Shown here: piece by piece, positions 7,750 to 16,334 of the stretch | Layout of the letters: each line of letters starts with the position of its first letter | How positions within the stretch are numbered: position 1 is the stretch's first letter | Source: Halorubrum cibi | GTDB lineage: Archaea > Halobacteriota > Halobacteria > Halobacteriales > Haloferacaceae | Reading direction: 5' to 3' | Assembly: GCF_900182635.1 (NCBI RefSeq) | Contig: NZ_FXTD01000009.1 | Coordinates: 62,001-126,000, forward strand | Length of the DNA stretch: 64,000 nucleotides | Made by a program: the position numbers and the translations under genes | Notes under the pieces: model-generated | The model's input: only the letters and a program-made list of their open reading frames with translations | The model's database searches: none | Told to the model about the DNA's origin: nothing

Positions 7750-10232
7750 GCGTTCACCGTGAGTTTCTCCGTTTCCACGCCGCCGACGCTGACCTCGAAG
7801 TCGGGGTCGCCGTCGACCGCGTACGTCAGTTCCCGCTCATCGCCCGAGGGAACCTCGGGTTTCCACTGGACGAACCACTCGCCGTCCATGTCCACGGCCG
7901 TCCCCTCGGAGAGATCGGTCGGCTCGGCCGAGACGATGTCCGTGATCTCGAGCCGCTCGTTCACGTCCGAGTGGTTCTCGACGACGAGCCGGACCGTGCC
8001 GTCGTCGACCTCGCGCTCGACGCTGACGTTGTTCATGATCCGCGCCAGCGCGCCGTCGATGTCGGGCCGCGACCGACCGGTCACCTCCGAGACCTTGTCG
8101 GCCATCTCCGGGAGGATGCGCCCGAGCACGTCCTGTTTCTCCCGGCGCTGTTGCATCGAGCGCCGCTTGTTGAGGTACGACTTCAGCTCGCGGGCCGCCT
8201 CCCGGACCGCGAGCTCGATCTCGTCTTCGATCGCGGGGACGTTCGCGATCGCGTCCTTCGACTCGCTCGTGAACGGGACGTTCGTGGACGCGACGTGGAC
8301 GCTTATCACCGCCGGCCCGTTGGGCATCCCCGAGCCGCCGGGCTGGTCGAGCCCGTAGTTGCGCCACCCGATGGTGCGGATCACGTCCGTCGTCGCACAC
8401 GCCCCTCGCTGGTAGACGAGCGGGACGCGGTTCGCGAACCGGAGGAGTTCGACGCTTCCCTCCGCGGGGATCTCCCCGCCGTAGGCGATCCCGGCCTCGA
8501 CGATGAACGGGTCGCCGCCGTGGACCTCCGCGTCGCGGGTCGCCGCCGCGTAGAAGTCGGCGTCGTACTCCTTGCGGAGCCCGGCCTCGACGAGTTCCGC
8601 CGTGATCGGCGCGAGACAGTCCGTCGGCGGCGCGAGGATGTCCGTGCCGCGCATCCCCTCGAGGAGGTCGGCCGCGACGTCGCGGTTCCCCGCCACGTCC
8701 CGCACCCTCGGCGGTTCGTCGGGAACGGTTCGCGCGCGCGACCAGACCGCCTCGATGACGTTCTCACGGGCGGTCTCGCCGAACGTCACGTCGCGCTGTT
8801 CGGCGACGAAGTTCGCCGCGTCCGCGACGAGTCGATCGAGGTCGTCGCGGGCGATTCGGTAGGCGTCGCCTTCGAGGTCGGCGAGCCGGAACGCGATCGC
8901 CTCCGCCATCGCCCTGACCGCTCCGTCGTCCTTCCGCGTCGAGGTGGCCTCGTCGACGAGCGCGTACAGGTCGGCGACGATCGGCGAGTCGCCGTCGTCG
9001 GTCGCGTCCGCCGAGTCGGCCGGGTCGGCGTCGTCCCCGTCCGTCTCACTCGCGCTCCCCGTCGTGATCACTCGCCACGCGGCCGCCGTGGCGTTCTCGC
9101 GCACGGTCGAGCCGAACGTGCGGCCGGTGTCGCCCTCAACGTCGTCCGCGACGTTTCCGACGATCGTCTCGAGTTCGGAGCGCGAGAGGTGGTCGTTCCC
9201 CGCGACCGTCTCCGCGACTCCGTCCGCGAACGCGCTGGTCGCGTCCGCGCCCTTGTTGGCGACGGCGGCCTCGATCGCGTCCTCGACGTCCGCGCTCGTC
9301 GCGCCCGTCACCGTCGACCGGGCGGAGGGCGGCGACCAGGCCAGCTCCCGACCGAAGTGTCGGTCTCGGAACGCGTCGATGACGTTGTCCGCCGTCTTCT
9401 TGCCGACTCGCGTGAACTCCTCCTGGAGGAACCCCGAGACCGAGTACGACTCCGTCGCCTCCAGCATCTTGATGAGCGCGCCGAGCTCGACGCCGTGCGG
9501 GTGCGGGCGGATCTCCTCAGTCTCGGCCGGGAGCTCGTCCGTCGCCCGTTCGAACTTCCACGGCTCCTCGAGTCCCGGCTCGCGCAGCTCGATCCGGGCG
9601 TGCGGGTTGACGACGGCGGTGTGTTTCACGTAGTCGTGGAGCTGCGAGCGGGCCCGCATGTTCGCCTCCATCTCCAACTCGATCCGCGTGCCGTGCGGGC
9701 GGTCCCAGGAGGTGGTCTCGTCGACGCTGATCTCCGGCTCGTTGGTGTCGGTGTCGATGATCAGCTCGAAGTACTGCGCGTCCGATCGCCCCTTCGGCCG
9801 CGACGTGATCTTCGCCGGCTGTCCCGAAGTGAGCTGGGAGTACAGGACGGCCGCCGAGATGCCGATCCCCTGTTGACCGCGATTCTGCTCCCGCTTGTGA
9901 AACCTCGAACCGTACAGTAGTTTCCCGAAGACCTTCGGGAGCTGTTCTTTGGTGATCCCCGGTCCGTTGTCCTCGATCACGAGTCGGTAGTAGTCGCCGA
10001 CCTCCGTGATCTCGACGTAGATGTCGGGGAGGATCCCGGCCTCCTCGGTCGCGTCGAGGGCGTTGTCGACCGCCTCCTTGACGGCGGTGACGAGCCCGCG
10101 AGCGCCCGAGTCGAACCCGAGCATGTGTTTGTTCTTCTCGAAGAACTCGGCGATGGAGATCTCGCGCTGGCTCTCGGCCAGCTCCTCCGCGATCCCCTCG
10201 TCCTCGCCGAGACTCGACTGGAAGGACGTCAT
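7746..10232 (-). CDS. top6B: DNA topoisomerase VI subunit B, with a halophile-type insertion
   Basis: An 828-residue GHKL ATPase subunit. ATP-binding motifs: Glu-Ala-Val-Asp-Asn-Ala-Leu-Asp-Ala at 53-61, Glu-Asp-Asn-Gly-Pro-Gly at 87-92 and Gly-Gln-Gln-Gly-Ile-Gly near 120. The transducer domain and C-terminal Ig-like tail follow. Between residues about 300 and 505, where the H2TH region meets the transducer, there is an insertion of roughly 200 residues. It contains two related units, each ending in Phe-Gly-x-Thr-x-Arg-Glu-Asn-x-x-x-Ala-x-Trp (371-386 and 482-497), joined by an acidic linker. The start at 10232 (Met-Thr-Ser-Phe-Gln) is chosen because upstream in-frame codons read through a tandem-repeat promoter region. 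Confidence 0.96.
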   Translation of the reverse strand: MTSFQSSLGEDEGIAEELAESQREISIAEFFEKNKHMLGFDSGARGLVTAVKEAVDNALDATEEAGILPDIYVEITEVGDYYRLVIEDNGPGITKEQLPKVFGKLLYGSRFHKREQNRGQQGIGISAAVLYSQLTSGQPAKITSRPKGRSDAQYFELIIDTDTNEPEISVDETTSWDRPHGTRIELEMEANMRARSQLHDYVKHTAVVNPHARIELREPGLEEPWKFERATDELPAETEEIRPHPHGVELGALIKMLEATESYSVSGFLQEEFTRVGKKTADNVIDAFRDRHFGRELAWSPPSARSTVTGATSADVEDAIEAAVANKGADATSAFADGVAETVAGNDHLSRSELETIVGNVADDVEGDTGRTFGSTVRENATAAAWRVITTGSASETDGDDADPADSADATDDGDSPIVADLYALVDEATSTRKDDGAVRAMAEAIAFRLADLEGDAYRIARDDLDRLVADAANFVAEQRDVTFGETARENVIEAVWSRARTVPDEPPRVRDVAGNRDVAADLLEGMRGTDILAPPTDCLAPITAELVEAGLRKEYDADFYAAATRDAEVHGGDPFIVEAGIAYGGEIPAEGSVELLRFANRVPLVYQRGACATTDVIRTIGWRNYGLDQPGGSGMPNGPAVISVHVASTNVPFTSESKDAIANVPAIEDEIELAVREAARELKSYLNKRRSMQQRREKQDVLGRILPEMADKVSEVTGRSRPDIDGALARIMNNVSVEREVDDGTVRLVVENHSDVNERLEITDIVSAEPTDLSEGTAVDMDGEWFVQWKPEVPSGDERELTYAVDGDPDFEVSVGGVETEKLTVNA

Positions 10233-10318
10233 TCGGTGCGCGTACCTTTCGCCGATGGGGATAAAAACGAACCGGCAGCGAGGTGAAAGTGAAGACCGGA
10301 TCGGCCCCGCCGCGATCC

Positions 10319-10395
10319 CGACACGGTTCCGGCACGGTTTCGACACGGTTCCGGAACGGTTCCGGCGCGATTCCGGCACGGTTCCGACGGTTCTC
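10319..10395. repeat. Six to seven 11-bp tandem repeats in the top6B/JAMM intergenic region
   Basis: Imperfect head-to-tail 11-bp units of consensus CGGCACGGTTC run from 10319 to 10384: six clear units (CGACACGGTTC, CGGCACGGTTT, CGACACGGTTC, CGGAACGGTTC, CGGCGCGATTC, CGGCACGGTTC). A seventh, degenerate unit follows to 10395. The period is one helical turn. They lie between the divergent starts of top6B and the JAMM gene, just upstream of the latter's TATA box. Their role is unknown; phased protein binding or sensitivity to DNA twist are possibilities. Confidence 0.8.
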
Positions 10396-10412
10396 GCCGA
10401 ACGCGACGGAGG

Positions 10413-10420
10413 GGTTTATG
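10413..10420 (+). promoter_or_regulatory. TATA box deciding the JAMM gene start
   Basis: GTTTATG centred near 10417 lies 27-28 bp before the in-frame GTG at 10445. In haloarchaea this spacing places transcription initiation on the start codon itself. The ATG inside the TATA box (10418) would lie upstream of the transcript and is therefore unlikely to be the start. Confidence 0.55.
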
Positions 10421-10444
10421 CCCCGATCTCGCGTGGTCTCGACC

Positions 10445-10948
10445 GTGATCGAGTTCACCCGCGCGGCCTACGACGCGGTGGTCAACCACGCGGTCCGCGG
10501 CGATCCGGACGAAGTGTGCGGCGTGTTGGCGGGGACGCGTGCCGACCGTGAGGATCGCGAGAGCGACGCCGACAGCGGGAGGAACGTCGATCGCGAGAGC
10601 GGCGCAGAGAGCGGGAGCGACACGAACCGCGGGCGGAGCCGCGTCACCGAAGTCCGCCCCGCCGAGAACGTCGCCGAGACGCCGGAGACCCGCTACCGGA
10701 TCGATCCCGAGGAGGCGGTCGCGGTCGTCGAGTCGATCGAGAACGACGGGCTCGACGTGGTGGGATTCTACCACTCGCACCCCGCGGGACCGGCGCGGCC
10801 GAGCGGGACGGACGTCGCGCGGGCGACGTGGGTCGGGTACTCCTACGCCATCTGCGCGCTCGACGGCCACCCGTTCGTCGGGTCCTGGCGCTGGCGGGGA
10901 GAAGACGGAGGATTCGACCGCGAGGCGGTCGGGATCCGAAGCGAGTGA
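10445..10948 (+). CDS. JAMM/MPN+ metalloprotease, candidate desampylase
   Basis: A 167-residue single-domain JAMM protease. The zinc motif is complete: Glu23 in Asp-Glu-Val-Cys-Gly-Val-Leu, then His-Ser-His-Pro-Ala-Gly followed by Pro-Ser-Gly-Thr-Asp (HxH, then SxxD). Archaeal JAMM1 proteins remove ubiquitin-like SAMP modifiers from proteins or from their own precursors, which is the likely role; the substrate is inferred from the family. An Arg/Asp/Ser-rich insertion of about 35 residues sits after the first strand, making it longer than a minimal JAMM1 of about 140 residues. The GTG start at 10445 is supported by TATA spacing. Confidence 0.88.
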   Translation: MIEFTRAAYDAVVNHAVRGDPDEVCGVLAGTRADREDRESDADSGRNVDRESGAESGSDTNRGRSRVTEVRPAENVAETPETRYRIDPEEAVAVVESIENDGLDVVGFYHSHPAGPARPSGTDVARATWVGYSYAICALDGHPFVGSWRWRGEDGGFDREAVGIRSE

Positions 10949-11019
10949 GTGCCGGCGCAAACGTTTAATTGGGGACGACGCGACTGCCTACGGGAGCCGC
11001 ACGCTTCGCGATCCGACAC

Positions 11020-11106
11020 ATGACACACCACCCACACCGCACGACCGAGCCCGCCCGCAGCGACGCGATCGAGACCGATCCTATAGGCGAGGTGAACAGA
11101 ACGTGA
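11020..11106 (+). CDS. Possible 28-codon upstream reading frame overlapping the ureohydrolase start
   Basis: An ATG at 11020 opens a 28-codon frame rich in His, Thr and Asp. Its TGA (11104-11106) overlaps the GTG start of the next gene as GTGA. A TATA-like TTTAAT at 10965-10970 would start transcription near 10994, so this frame would be in the mRNA leader. It could be a coupled leader peptide that controls entry of ribosomes to the ureohydrolase start. No homologue is recognised, and chance cannot be excluded at this length. Confidence 0.3.
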   Translation: MTHHPHRTTEPARSDAIETDPIGEVNRT

Positions 11107-12131
11107 ACGACCCCGATTCGAGCCGGGGTGACCCGACGAACCGTGCCGCCGCCTTCCGGGAGTCCACCGCGGGCGCGGACGTCGAGATGGCGTACGCCGG
11201 GCTCGACACGTTCCTCAAAGGCGAGCCGCGCGATCCGGACGACCTCGACGACGTCGACGTCGCGGTCTTCGGCGTCCCTTACGACGGGGCGGTCTCCAAC
11301 CGGCCGGGCGCGCGGTACGGGCCGGGCGCGGTCCGCGAGGCGAGCGCGTGGTGGGCGTACCTCTCCGAGTACAAGGGCGCGCTGACGAACATGCGGACCG
11401 GCGACCAAGTCGACTTCGACGAGTTCACCGTCGCGGACGCGGGGGACGCCCCGGTCTTCCCGATGGACCACGAGGCGACCGCCGAGAGCGTCACCGCGTA
11501 CGCCGCGACGCTCGCCGCACGGGCGTTCCCGGTGATGCTCGGCGGCGACCACTACTGTACGTTCCCCGCCTTCCGCGGCTTCCTCGAGGGGTCCGACCAC
11601 GACAGCGTGGGCTTCGTTCAGATCGACGCGCACACCGACACGGTCTCGGAGAGCCCCGTCTTCGGCACCGACTTCCACGGGTCGAGCACGGCGCGGATCG
11701 CGGAGCTACCGGGCGTCGAGTACGACTCGGTGAGCCAGGTCGGGATCCGCGGCTACGAGTCGCCCGACTTCTTCGAGTTCGCCGAGGAGACCGGACTGAA
11801 CCTGTTCACGATGCGCGAGATCGAGGAGCGCGGAGTCGGTCCCGTCGTCGCCGACGCGGTCGAGGCCGCCGCCGAGGACACCGACGCGGTGTACGTCACC
11901 TTCGACATCGACGCCGTCGATCCGGGGTTCGCGCCCGGGACCGGAACGCCGTGTCCGGGCGGGCTGACCTCGGGACAGGCGCTGGAGACGATGGAGGTGC
12001 TCGGCGCGCACGACTCGGTCGGGGCCGTCGACCTGATGGAGGTCGCGCCGCGATACGACGCCACCGAGGGGACGGAACGGCTCGGCGCGTACCTGCTCGT
12101 CACGTTCTTAGAACGCATGTTCGCCCGCTGA
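11103..12131 (+). CDS. speB: Agmatinase/arginase-family ureohydrolase
   Basis: A 342-residue manganese ureohydrolase. The binuclear metal site is complete: Gly-Gly-Asp-His near residue 148, Asp-Ala-His-Thr-Asp near 178, and Asp-Ile-Asp-Ala-Val-Asp-Pro near 266. The N-terminal Gly-Val-Pro-Tyr-Asp and Arg-Pro-Gly-Ala-Arg-Tyr-Gly-Pro segments are also typical. Such enzymes hydrolyse agmatine, guanidinobutyrate or related guanidino compounds to urea. Agmatinase is the commonest archaeal assignment, but substrate cannot be read from the motifs. The GTG start overlaps a 28-codon upstream frame. Gly-Gly-Asp-His is followed by Tyr-Cys-Thr rather than the frequent Ser-Ile-Thr. Confidence 0.85.
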   Translation: MNDPDSSRGDPTNRAAAFRESTAGADVEMAYAGLDTFLKGEPRDPDDLDDVDVAVFGVPYDGAVSNRPGARYGPGAVREASAWWAYLSEYKGALTNMRTGDQVDFDEFTVADAGDAPVFPMDHEATAESVTAYAATLAARAFPVMLGGDHYCTFPAFRGFLEGSDHDSVGFVQIDAHTDTVSESPVFGTDFHGSSTARIAELPGVEYDSVSQVGIRGYESPDFFEFAEETGLNLFTMREIEERGVGPVVADAVEAAAEDTDAVYVTFDIDAVDPGFAPGTGTPCPGGLTSGQALETMEVLGAHDSVGAVDLMEVAPRYDATEGTERLGAYLLVTFLERMFAR

Positions 12132-12199
12132 GACGCGGTCGATCACCGACGGACGGCCGCGGCCAGAAGGTATTTTCCCCCGCGTCACGGAGTTCCCCC

Positions 12200-12901
12200 A
12201 TGGTTCTCCCGTTGGAGATGGGGTGGCGACACCTGCTGTTCGAGAGCTGGCCGGTCGACGCGGACCGGCTGGACGACCACCTCCCCGAGGGGTTCGAGCC
12301 CGACGTCCACGACGGCTCGGCGTGGCTCTCCGTGATCCCCTTCACCAACGTCGACGTGCGGCCGAGGGGGCTCCCGCGCTCGCTCGGCGTGCGGCTCCCG
12401 GAGGTGAACGTCCGGACGTACGTCACTCGCGACGGCGTTCCGAGCGTCTACTTCTTCAGCCTCGACGCGCAGGGGCTCGCGAGCGTCGCCGGCGCGCGGC
12501 TGTTCCACCACCTCCCGTACTACTACGCCCGCATCTCGCTGGAGTGGGTCGACGGGCGGGTCGCCTTCGACGGCCGCCGCCGACACCCCGGCGACCGCCC
12601 CGCCCGCTACGAGGCGACCTACTGGCCGACCGGTGAGCCGTTCGCGGCCGCCGAGGACCCGCTCGCCGAGTTCCTCGTCGAGCGCTACCGCTTCTACACC
12701 GAGGCCCCCGACGGGACGGTCCGCCACACCGACGTGGCTCACGACCCGTGGACGCTGTACCCCGCGGAGGCGAGCGTCGAGACGGACACGCTGCTCCGTG
12801 CCAACGGATTCCGGAGGCCCGAGGGAGAGCCCGTTCGCTACTACAGTCCCGGCGTGGACGTGACCGCCTCGCGGAGCGAGCGGTCGGGGGAGGTGACCTG
12901 A
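12200..12901 (+). CDS. YqjF/DUF2071 family protein
   Basis: A 233-residue soluble protein of the DUF2071 (YqjF) family. Visible hallmarks are the N-terminal Met-Gly-Trp-Arg-His-Leu-Leu-Phe segment, Pro-Val-Asp-x-x-x-Leu-x-x-His-Leu-Pro-Glu-Gly, and later Glu-Val-Asn-Val-Arg-Thr-Tyr-Val. The Gly-Val-Pro-Ser-Val-Tyr-Phe-Phe-Ser-Leu-Asp core and Leu-Phe-His-His-Leu-Pro-Tyr-Tyr follow. The fold resembles acetoacetate decarboxylase, but no enzymatic role is established. It is followed after one base by a DCC-family thiol protein, so the two are co-transcribed. Confidence 0.85.
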   Translation: MVLPLEMGWRHLLFESWPVDADRLDDHLPEGFEPDVHDGSAWLSVIPFTNVDVRPRGLPRSLGVRLPEVNVRTYVTRDGVPSVYFFSLDAQGLASVAGARLFHHLPYYYARISLEWVDGRVAFDGRRRHPGDRPARYEATYWPTGEPFAAAEDPLAEFLVERYRFYTEAPDGTVRHTDVAHDPWTLYPAEASVETDTLLRANGFRRPEGEPVRYYSPGVDVTASRSERSGEVT

Positions 12902-12902
12902 G

Positions 12903-13334
12903 ATGCCCGCGGAACCCGTAGAGTCCACCGAACCCCCGGAGACGCCGGTCGTCCTGTTCGACGGCGTCTGTAACCTCTGTAACGGGGTCATTCAGTTCCT
13001 GATCCCGCGGGATCCCGAAGGCCGACTCAAGTACGCCGCGCTCCAGTCGGAGCCGGGACAGGCACTGTTGGAGCGTCACGACTTCCCGACCGAGGAGTTC
13101 GATTCGTTCGTCCTCGTGGAGGGTGAAAAGACCTACACGAAGTCGGGGGCTGCGATCCGGATCGCGGAGATCCTCGGGTGGCCCTACCGGATCGCAGGGG
13201 TCGGCCGGGTCGTTCCGCGACCGATCCGCGACCGACTGTACGAGTTCGTCGCGGACAACCGGTACGACTGGTTCGGGCGGAAAGACCAGTGTATGATCCC
13301 CGACGAGGACGTCAGCGACCGATTCCTCTCCTGA
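12903..13334 (+). CDS. DCC family thiol-disulfide oxidoreductase (DUF393)
   Basis: A 143-residue protein with the family signature Val-Leu-Phe-Asp-Gly-Val-Cys-Asn-Leu-Cys-Asn at about residues 17-27 (DGxCxLC). Predicted to have a thioredoxin-like fold with a CxxC active site and cytoplasmic location, since no signal peptide is seen. It starts one base after the stop of the DUF2071 gene. The reaction is unknown; the CxxC suggests thiol-disulfide exchange. Confidence 0.88.
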   Translation: MPAEPVESTEPPETPVVLFDGVCNLCNGVIQFLIPRDPEGRLKYAALQSEPGQALLERHDFPTEEFDSFVLVEGEKTYTKSGAAIRIAEILGWPYRIAGVGRVVPRPIRDRLYEFVADNRYDWFGRKDQCMIPDEDVSDRFLS

Positions 13335-13544
13335 CGCGTACCGACGGGACATCGCTTGCCTGCCTCGTATCCCAGACGGTCAGAGTAGTCTCGCTCAGTA
13401 CAGCCACCTTTTTCATCGTCGGGTGCCCTCGCTCACTGCGTTCGCTTCGGGAACCGCTCCTCGAAAAACCTGGAGGGAAAAAGCCGACTCCGCCGTCTTC
13501 GACGGCTCCGTCGGTGAACCGCTCGCTTCACTCGCGGATGCTCA
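13335..13544. other. Non-coding stretch between the DCC gene and repeat copy 1
   Basis: No gene is seen. It holds two hairpins of the tandem-GA type on the minus strand. At 13426-13451 stems CCC/GGG and GC/GC are separated by facing GA pairs; at 13519-13537 CCGC/GCGG encloses GAGTGAAGCGA. A short A-rich run lies near 13460-13490. Confidence 0.6.
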
Positions 13545-13920
13545 CTACAGACGAAGCAACGAGCGATCGCTGGAGCGGTGGCGCGCCTCCGAGTGCCCCG
13601 GAGGGGCGCGAGGAGCCCGCGAGGGATTCCGCGAGCGAAGCGAGCGGCGAGGTTGGGGAGGCATGAGGTGCGGTGCTGTGCGGGGTGGGACTCAAAGGGG
13701 CAGTCGCCGGCGGCGGAGCCGCCGGCTGCCAGAGGCGCAGAGCGCCTCGCTGTCGCGAGGGCGACGCCCGGCGACGTAAGCACCGGAGCGAGCATCGCGA
13801 GCGAGGCGCGCAGCAAGCCGCGCGAGTCCTCGCGACTGGGGCTTTGGAGACCGTCACCGCCCCAGCAACAGTCTCATTTTCATCAACTCGTTTCCGATCG
13901 AAACACCCGTTCTATAAGCA
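13545..13920 (+). repeat. Structured dispersed repeat, copy 1 (candidate ncRNA)
   Basis: Non-coding element between the DCC gene and ilvD. In order: a start ACGAAGCAACGAGCGATCGC; hairpin H2 at 13587-13615 (CTCC-GA-GTGCCCC, GGA loop, GGGGCGC-GA-GGAG); hairpin H3 at 13629-13647 (CCGC around GAGCGAAGCGA); and GGTTGGGGAGGCATGAGG. Then come the constant arm CAAAGGGGCAGTCGC (13693-13707) and its partner GCGACTGGGGCTTTG (13832-13846), enclosing about 124 nt that include GTAAGCACCG. The conserved tail CACCGCCCCAGCAAC and GAAACACCCGTTCTATAAGC ends the element. The strand is assigned from the GA-GA and GGG oppositions, which favour RNA from this strand. Confidence 0.8.
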
Positions 13921-14050
13921 CACTCGATCCAGCGATCGGTTCAGAGACGTCGCGTCCGAGATCGACGTTTTGACCGGACCGCACCGAGACCGAAGGGCGA
14001 ACCGTCCGCCCGACGGCCCGTTTCCGGACGGACTTGTTCGGGTGGGTTCG

Positions 14051-14056
14051 TTTAAG
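14051..14056 (+). promoter_or_regulatory. TATA box of ilvD
   Basis: TTTAAG centred 27 bp upstream of the ilvD ATG at 14080. Transcription would begin at or beside the start codon, giving a leaderless mRNA. The promoter is separate from repeat copy 1, which ends about 130 bp upstream. Confidence 0.55.
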
Positions 14057-14079
14057 ACCCCCGAGCGACAGGTACGACC

Positions 14080-15873
14080 ATGAGCGAACAGCAGCCGCGA
14101 CCCGACGGGGATGAACGCTCCCGACGGCGTGCGGACGACGCGGATCGATTCGCGGGCGAGAAGGACGAAGACCTCCGGAGCCGGGACGTGACCGAGGGTG
14201 CCGACCGGGCGCCGCACCGGTCGATGTTCCGCGCGATGGGGTTCGACGACGACGACCTCTCCTCGCCGATCGTCGGCGTGCCGAACCCGGCGGCGGACAT
14301 CACGCCGTGTAACGTCCACCTCGACGACGTGGCCGACGCCGCGCTCTCCGGGATCGACGACGCCGGCGGGATGCCGATCGAGTTCGGCACCGTCACCATC
14401 TCCGACGCCATCTCGATGGGTACGGAGGGGATGAAGGCGAGCCTGATCTCGAGAGAAGTGATCGCCGATTCGGTCGAGCTCGTCTCCTTCGGCGAGCGGA
14501 TGGACGCCCTGGTCACCGTCGCCGGCTGTGACAAGAACCTGCCCGGCATGATGATGGCGGCGATCCGCACGGACCTACCGAGCGTCTTCCTCTACGGCGG
14601 CTCGATCATGCCCGGTCAACACGGGGGCCGCGACGTGACGATCGTCCAGGTGTTCGAGGGCGTCGGCGCGTACGCCGAGGGCGACATGAGCGGCGAGGAG
14701 CTCGACGACCTGGAGCGACACGCCTGTCCCGGCGCGGGATCGTGTGGCGGGATGTTCACCGCCAACACGATGGCGTCGATCTCCGAGGCACTCGGGCTCG
14801 CGCCGCTCGGCTCCGCCTCAGCGCCCGCGGAGGACGAGGAGCGCTACGAAGTGGCCGCGGAGGCCGGCGAGCTGGTCATGGACTGTATCGAGAACGACCG
14901 CCGCCCGTCCGACCTCCTGACGCGGGAGTCCTTCGAGAACGCGATCGCCCTCCAGACCGCGATCGGCGGCTCGACGAACGGCGTGTTACACCTGCTCGCG
15001 CTCGCCGCGGAGGCGGACGTGGACCTCTCGATCGAGGACTTCGACGAGATATCGAAGCGGACGCCGAAGATCGCGGACCTCCAGCCCGGTGGCGCGCGCG
15101 TGATGAACGACCTCCACGAGATCGGCGGCGTCCCCGTCGTGATCCGTCGGCTCCTCGAGGCGGACCTGTTCCACGGCGACCAGCTGACCGTGACCGGCAA
15201 CACGATCGAAGAGGAGATCGCCGAACTCGAAGCTGACGGCGACCTCCCCGACGACGACGCGATCGACGCCGACTTCCTCTACTCCGTCGACGATCCCAAG
15301 GAGGAGGAGGGCGCGATCAAGATCCTCGACGGGAACCTCGCGCCCGACGGCGCGGTGCTGAAGGTGACCGGCGACGACGCGTTCCACCACGAGGGGCCGG
15401 CGCGGATCTTCGAGAACGAGGAGGACGCGATGGAGTACGTCCAGTCAGGCGAGATCGAGTCCGGCGACGTGATCGTCATCCGGAACGAGGGGCCGACGGG
15501 CGGTCCCGGCATGCGCGAGATGCTCGGCGTGACCGCCGCCGTCGTCGGCGCAGGCCACGAGGAGGACGTGGCGCTGCTCACCGACGGACGGTTCTCGGGC
15601 GGGACGCGCGGTCCGATGATCGGCCACATCGCCCCCGAGGCGGCGGTTGGTGGCCCCATCGGCTTCCTCGAGGACGGCGATCACGTCACGGTGGACATCC
15701 CGAACCGCGATCTCACGGTCGATCTCTCCGAGGAGGAACTCACGGAGCGCGCGGAGGGCTGGGAGGCCCCGGAGCCCCCCTACGAGGGCGGCGTGCTGGC
15801 GAAGTACGGCCGCGACTTCTCCTCGGCGTCGATCGGCGCGGTGACGAACCCGCGGCTCACGCCAGACGAGTAG
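14080..15873 (+). CDS. ilvD: Dihydroxy-acid dehydratase
   Basis: A 597-residue IlvD/Edd family enzyme that dehydrates dihydroxy acids in valine and isoleucine synthesis and feeds pantothenate synthesis. The three iron-sulfur ligands are present: Cys in Thr-Pro-Cys-Asn-Val-His near residue 73, Cys in Gly-Cys-Asp-Lys-Asn-Leu-Pro-Gly near 149, and Cys in [11 protein letters not shown] near 222. Asp-Gly-Arg-Phe-Ser-Gly and Gly-His-Ile-Ala-Pro-Glu-Ala are near the C-terminus. About 45 acidic residues precede the conserved domain. The gene has its own leaderless promoter. Confidence 0.97.
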   Translation: MSEQQPRPDGDERSRRRADDADRFAGEKDEDLRSRDVTEGADRAPHRSMFRAMGFDDDDLSSPIVGVPNPAADITPCNVHLDDVADAALSGIDDAGGMPIEFGTVTISDAISMGTEGMKASLISREVIADSVELVSFGERMDALVTVAGCDKNLPGMMMAAIRTDLPSVFLYGGSIMPGQHGGRDVTIVQVFEGVGAYAEGDMSGEELDDLERHACPGAGSCGGMFTANTMASISEALGLAPLGSASAPAEDEERYEVAAEAGELVMDCIENDRRPSDLLTRESFENAIALQTAIGGSTNGVLHLLALAAEADVDLSIEDFDEISKRTPKIADLQPGGARVMNDLHEIGGVPVVIRRLLEADLFHGDQLTVTGNTIEEEIAELEADGDLPDDDAIDADFLYSVDDPKEEEGAIKILDGNLAPDGAVLKVTGDDAFHHEGPARIFENEEDAMEYVQSGEIESGDVIVIRNEGPTGGPGMREMLGVTAAVVGAGHEEDVALLTDGRFSGGTRGPMIGHIAPEAAVGGPIGFLEDGDHVTVDIPNRDLTVDLSEEELTERAEGWEAPEPPYEGGVLAKYGRDFSSASIGAVTNPRLTPDE

Positions 15874-15929
15874 GCGGTCGACCGGCGGGAAAGACGAGAG
15901 AGAAGAGCGCGCTCGACCGCTCGATCCCG

Positions 15930-16187
15930 CTATCCGTCGAGCTCGACGCCGCCGTCGGTCTCCGCGACACGGACCGACTCGGCACGCCAGACGTTGCTCC
16001 GCCGACCGGCGCGGGAGAGTTCCATCTGAACGACGGACCCGGCCGGAAGGTCGGCGACGCGCTCGCGGGCGGTCCCGTCGGCGTAGTCGACGATGTGGTA
16101 CGTCTCGTTGCGAGGATGCGCACGTACTGCGGCGTGATCGTGATCGTTCTGTTCGGAAACGACGGTGAACTTGTTTGACTTCGCCAT
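15930..16187 (-). CDS. Small conserved haloarchaeal protein of unknown function
   Basis: An 85-residue protein, probably a small beta-barrel: alternating hydrophobic strands, a central Tyr-His-Ile-Val-Asp segment, then Leu-Pro-Ala-Gly-Ser-Val-Val-Gln-Met-Glu-Leu-Ser-Arg-Ala-Gly-Arg-Arg. I recall similar short haloarchaeal proteins starting Lys-Ser-Asn-x-Phe-Thr-Val-Val, but no function is known to me. An AT-rich stretch (AATTAT on the minus strand, about 16199-16205) lies roughly 15-20 bp from the start and may be the promoter. It converges with ilvD. Confidence 0.7.
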   Translation of the reverse strand: MAKSNKFTVVSEQNDHDHAAVRAHPRNETYHIVDYADGTARERVADLPAGSVVQMELSRAGRRSNVWRAESVRVAETDGGVELDG

Positions 16188-16334
16188 CTTAACTCTACAT
16201 AATTGGAAACCTTACTTCAAGACTTCGTATAGTTACTCGGGTGACACGGGAGGGACTAATAGGAATATAAGGTGAGTCGGCGAGGCGACGATCCCCACGC
16301 GAGTCGTTCAGCGAGCGACGCGTTACGCTCGGCG

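Noticed and set aside
10319-10395. Coding extension of top6B through the 11-bp repeats
   Set aside because: The upstream in-frame codons give an Arg/Ser/Val peptide from the repeats with no resemblance to Top6B; the Met at 10232 matches the family start.
13433-13857. Short frames inside the repeat copies (also at 47471-47816 and 53608-53900) that could be read as basic proteins
   Set aside because: Frames are not conserved between copies while base-paired helices are, so the selection is on structure and not on protein.
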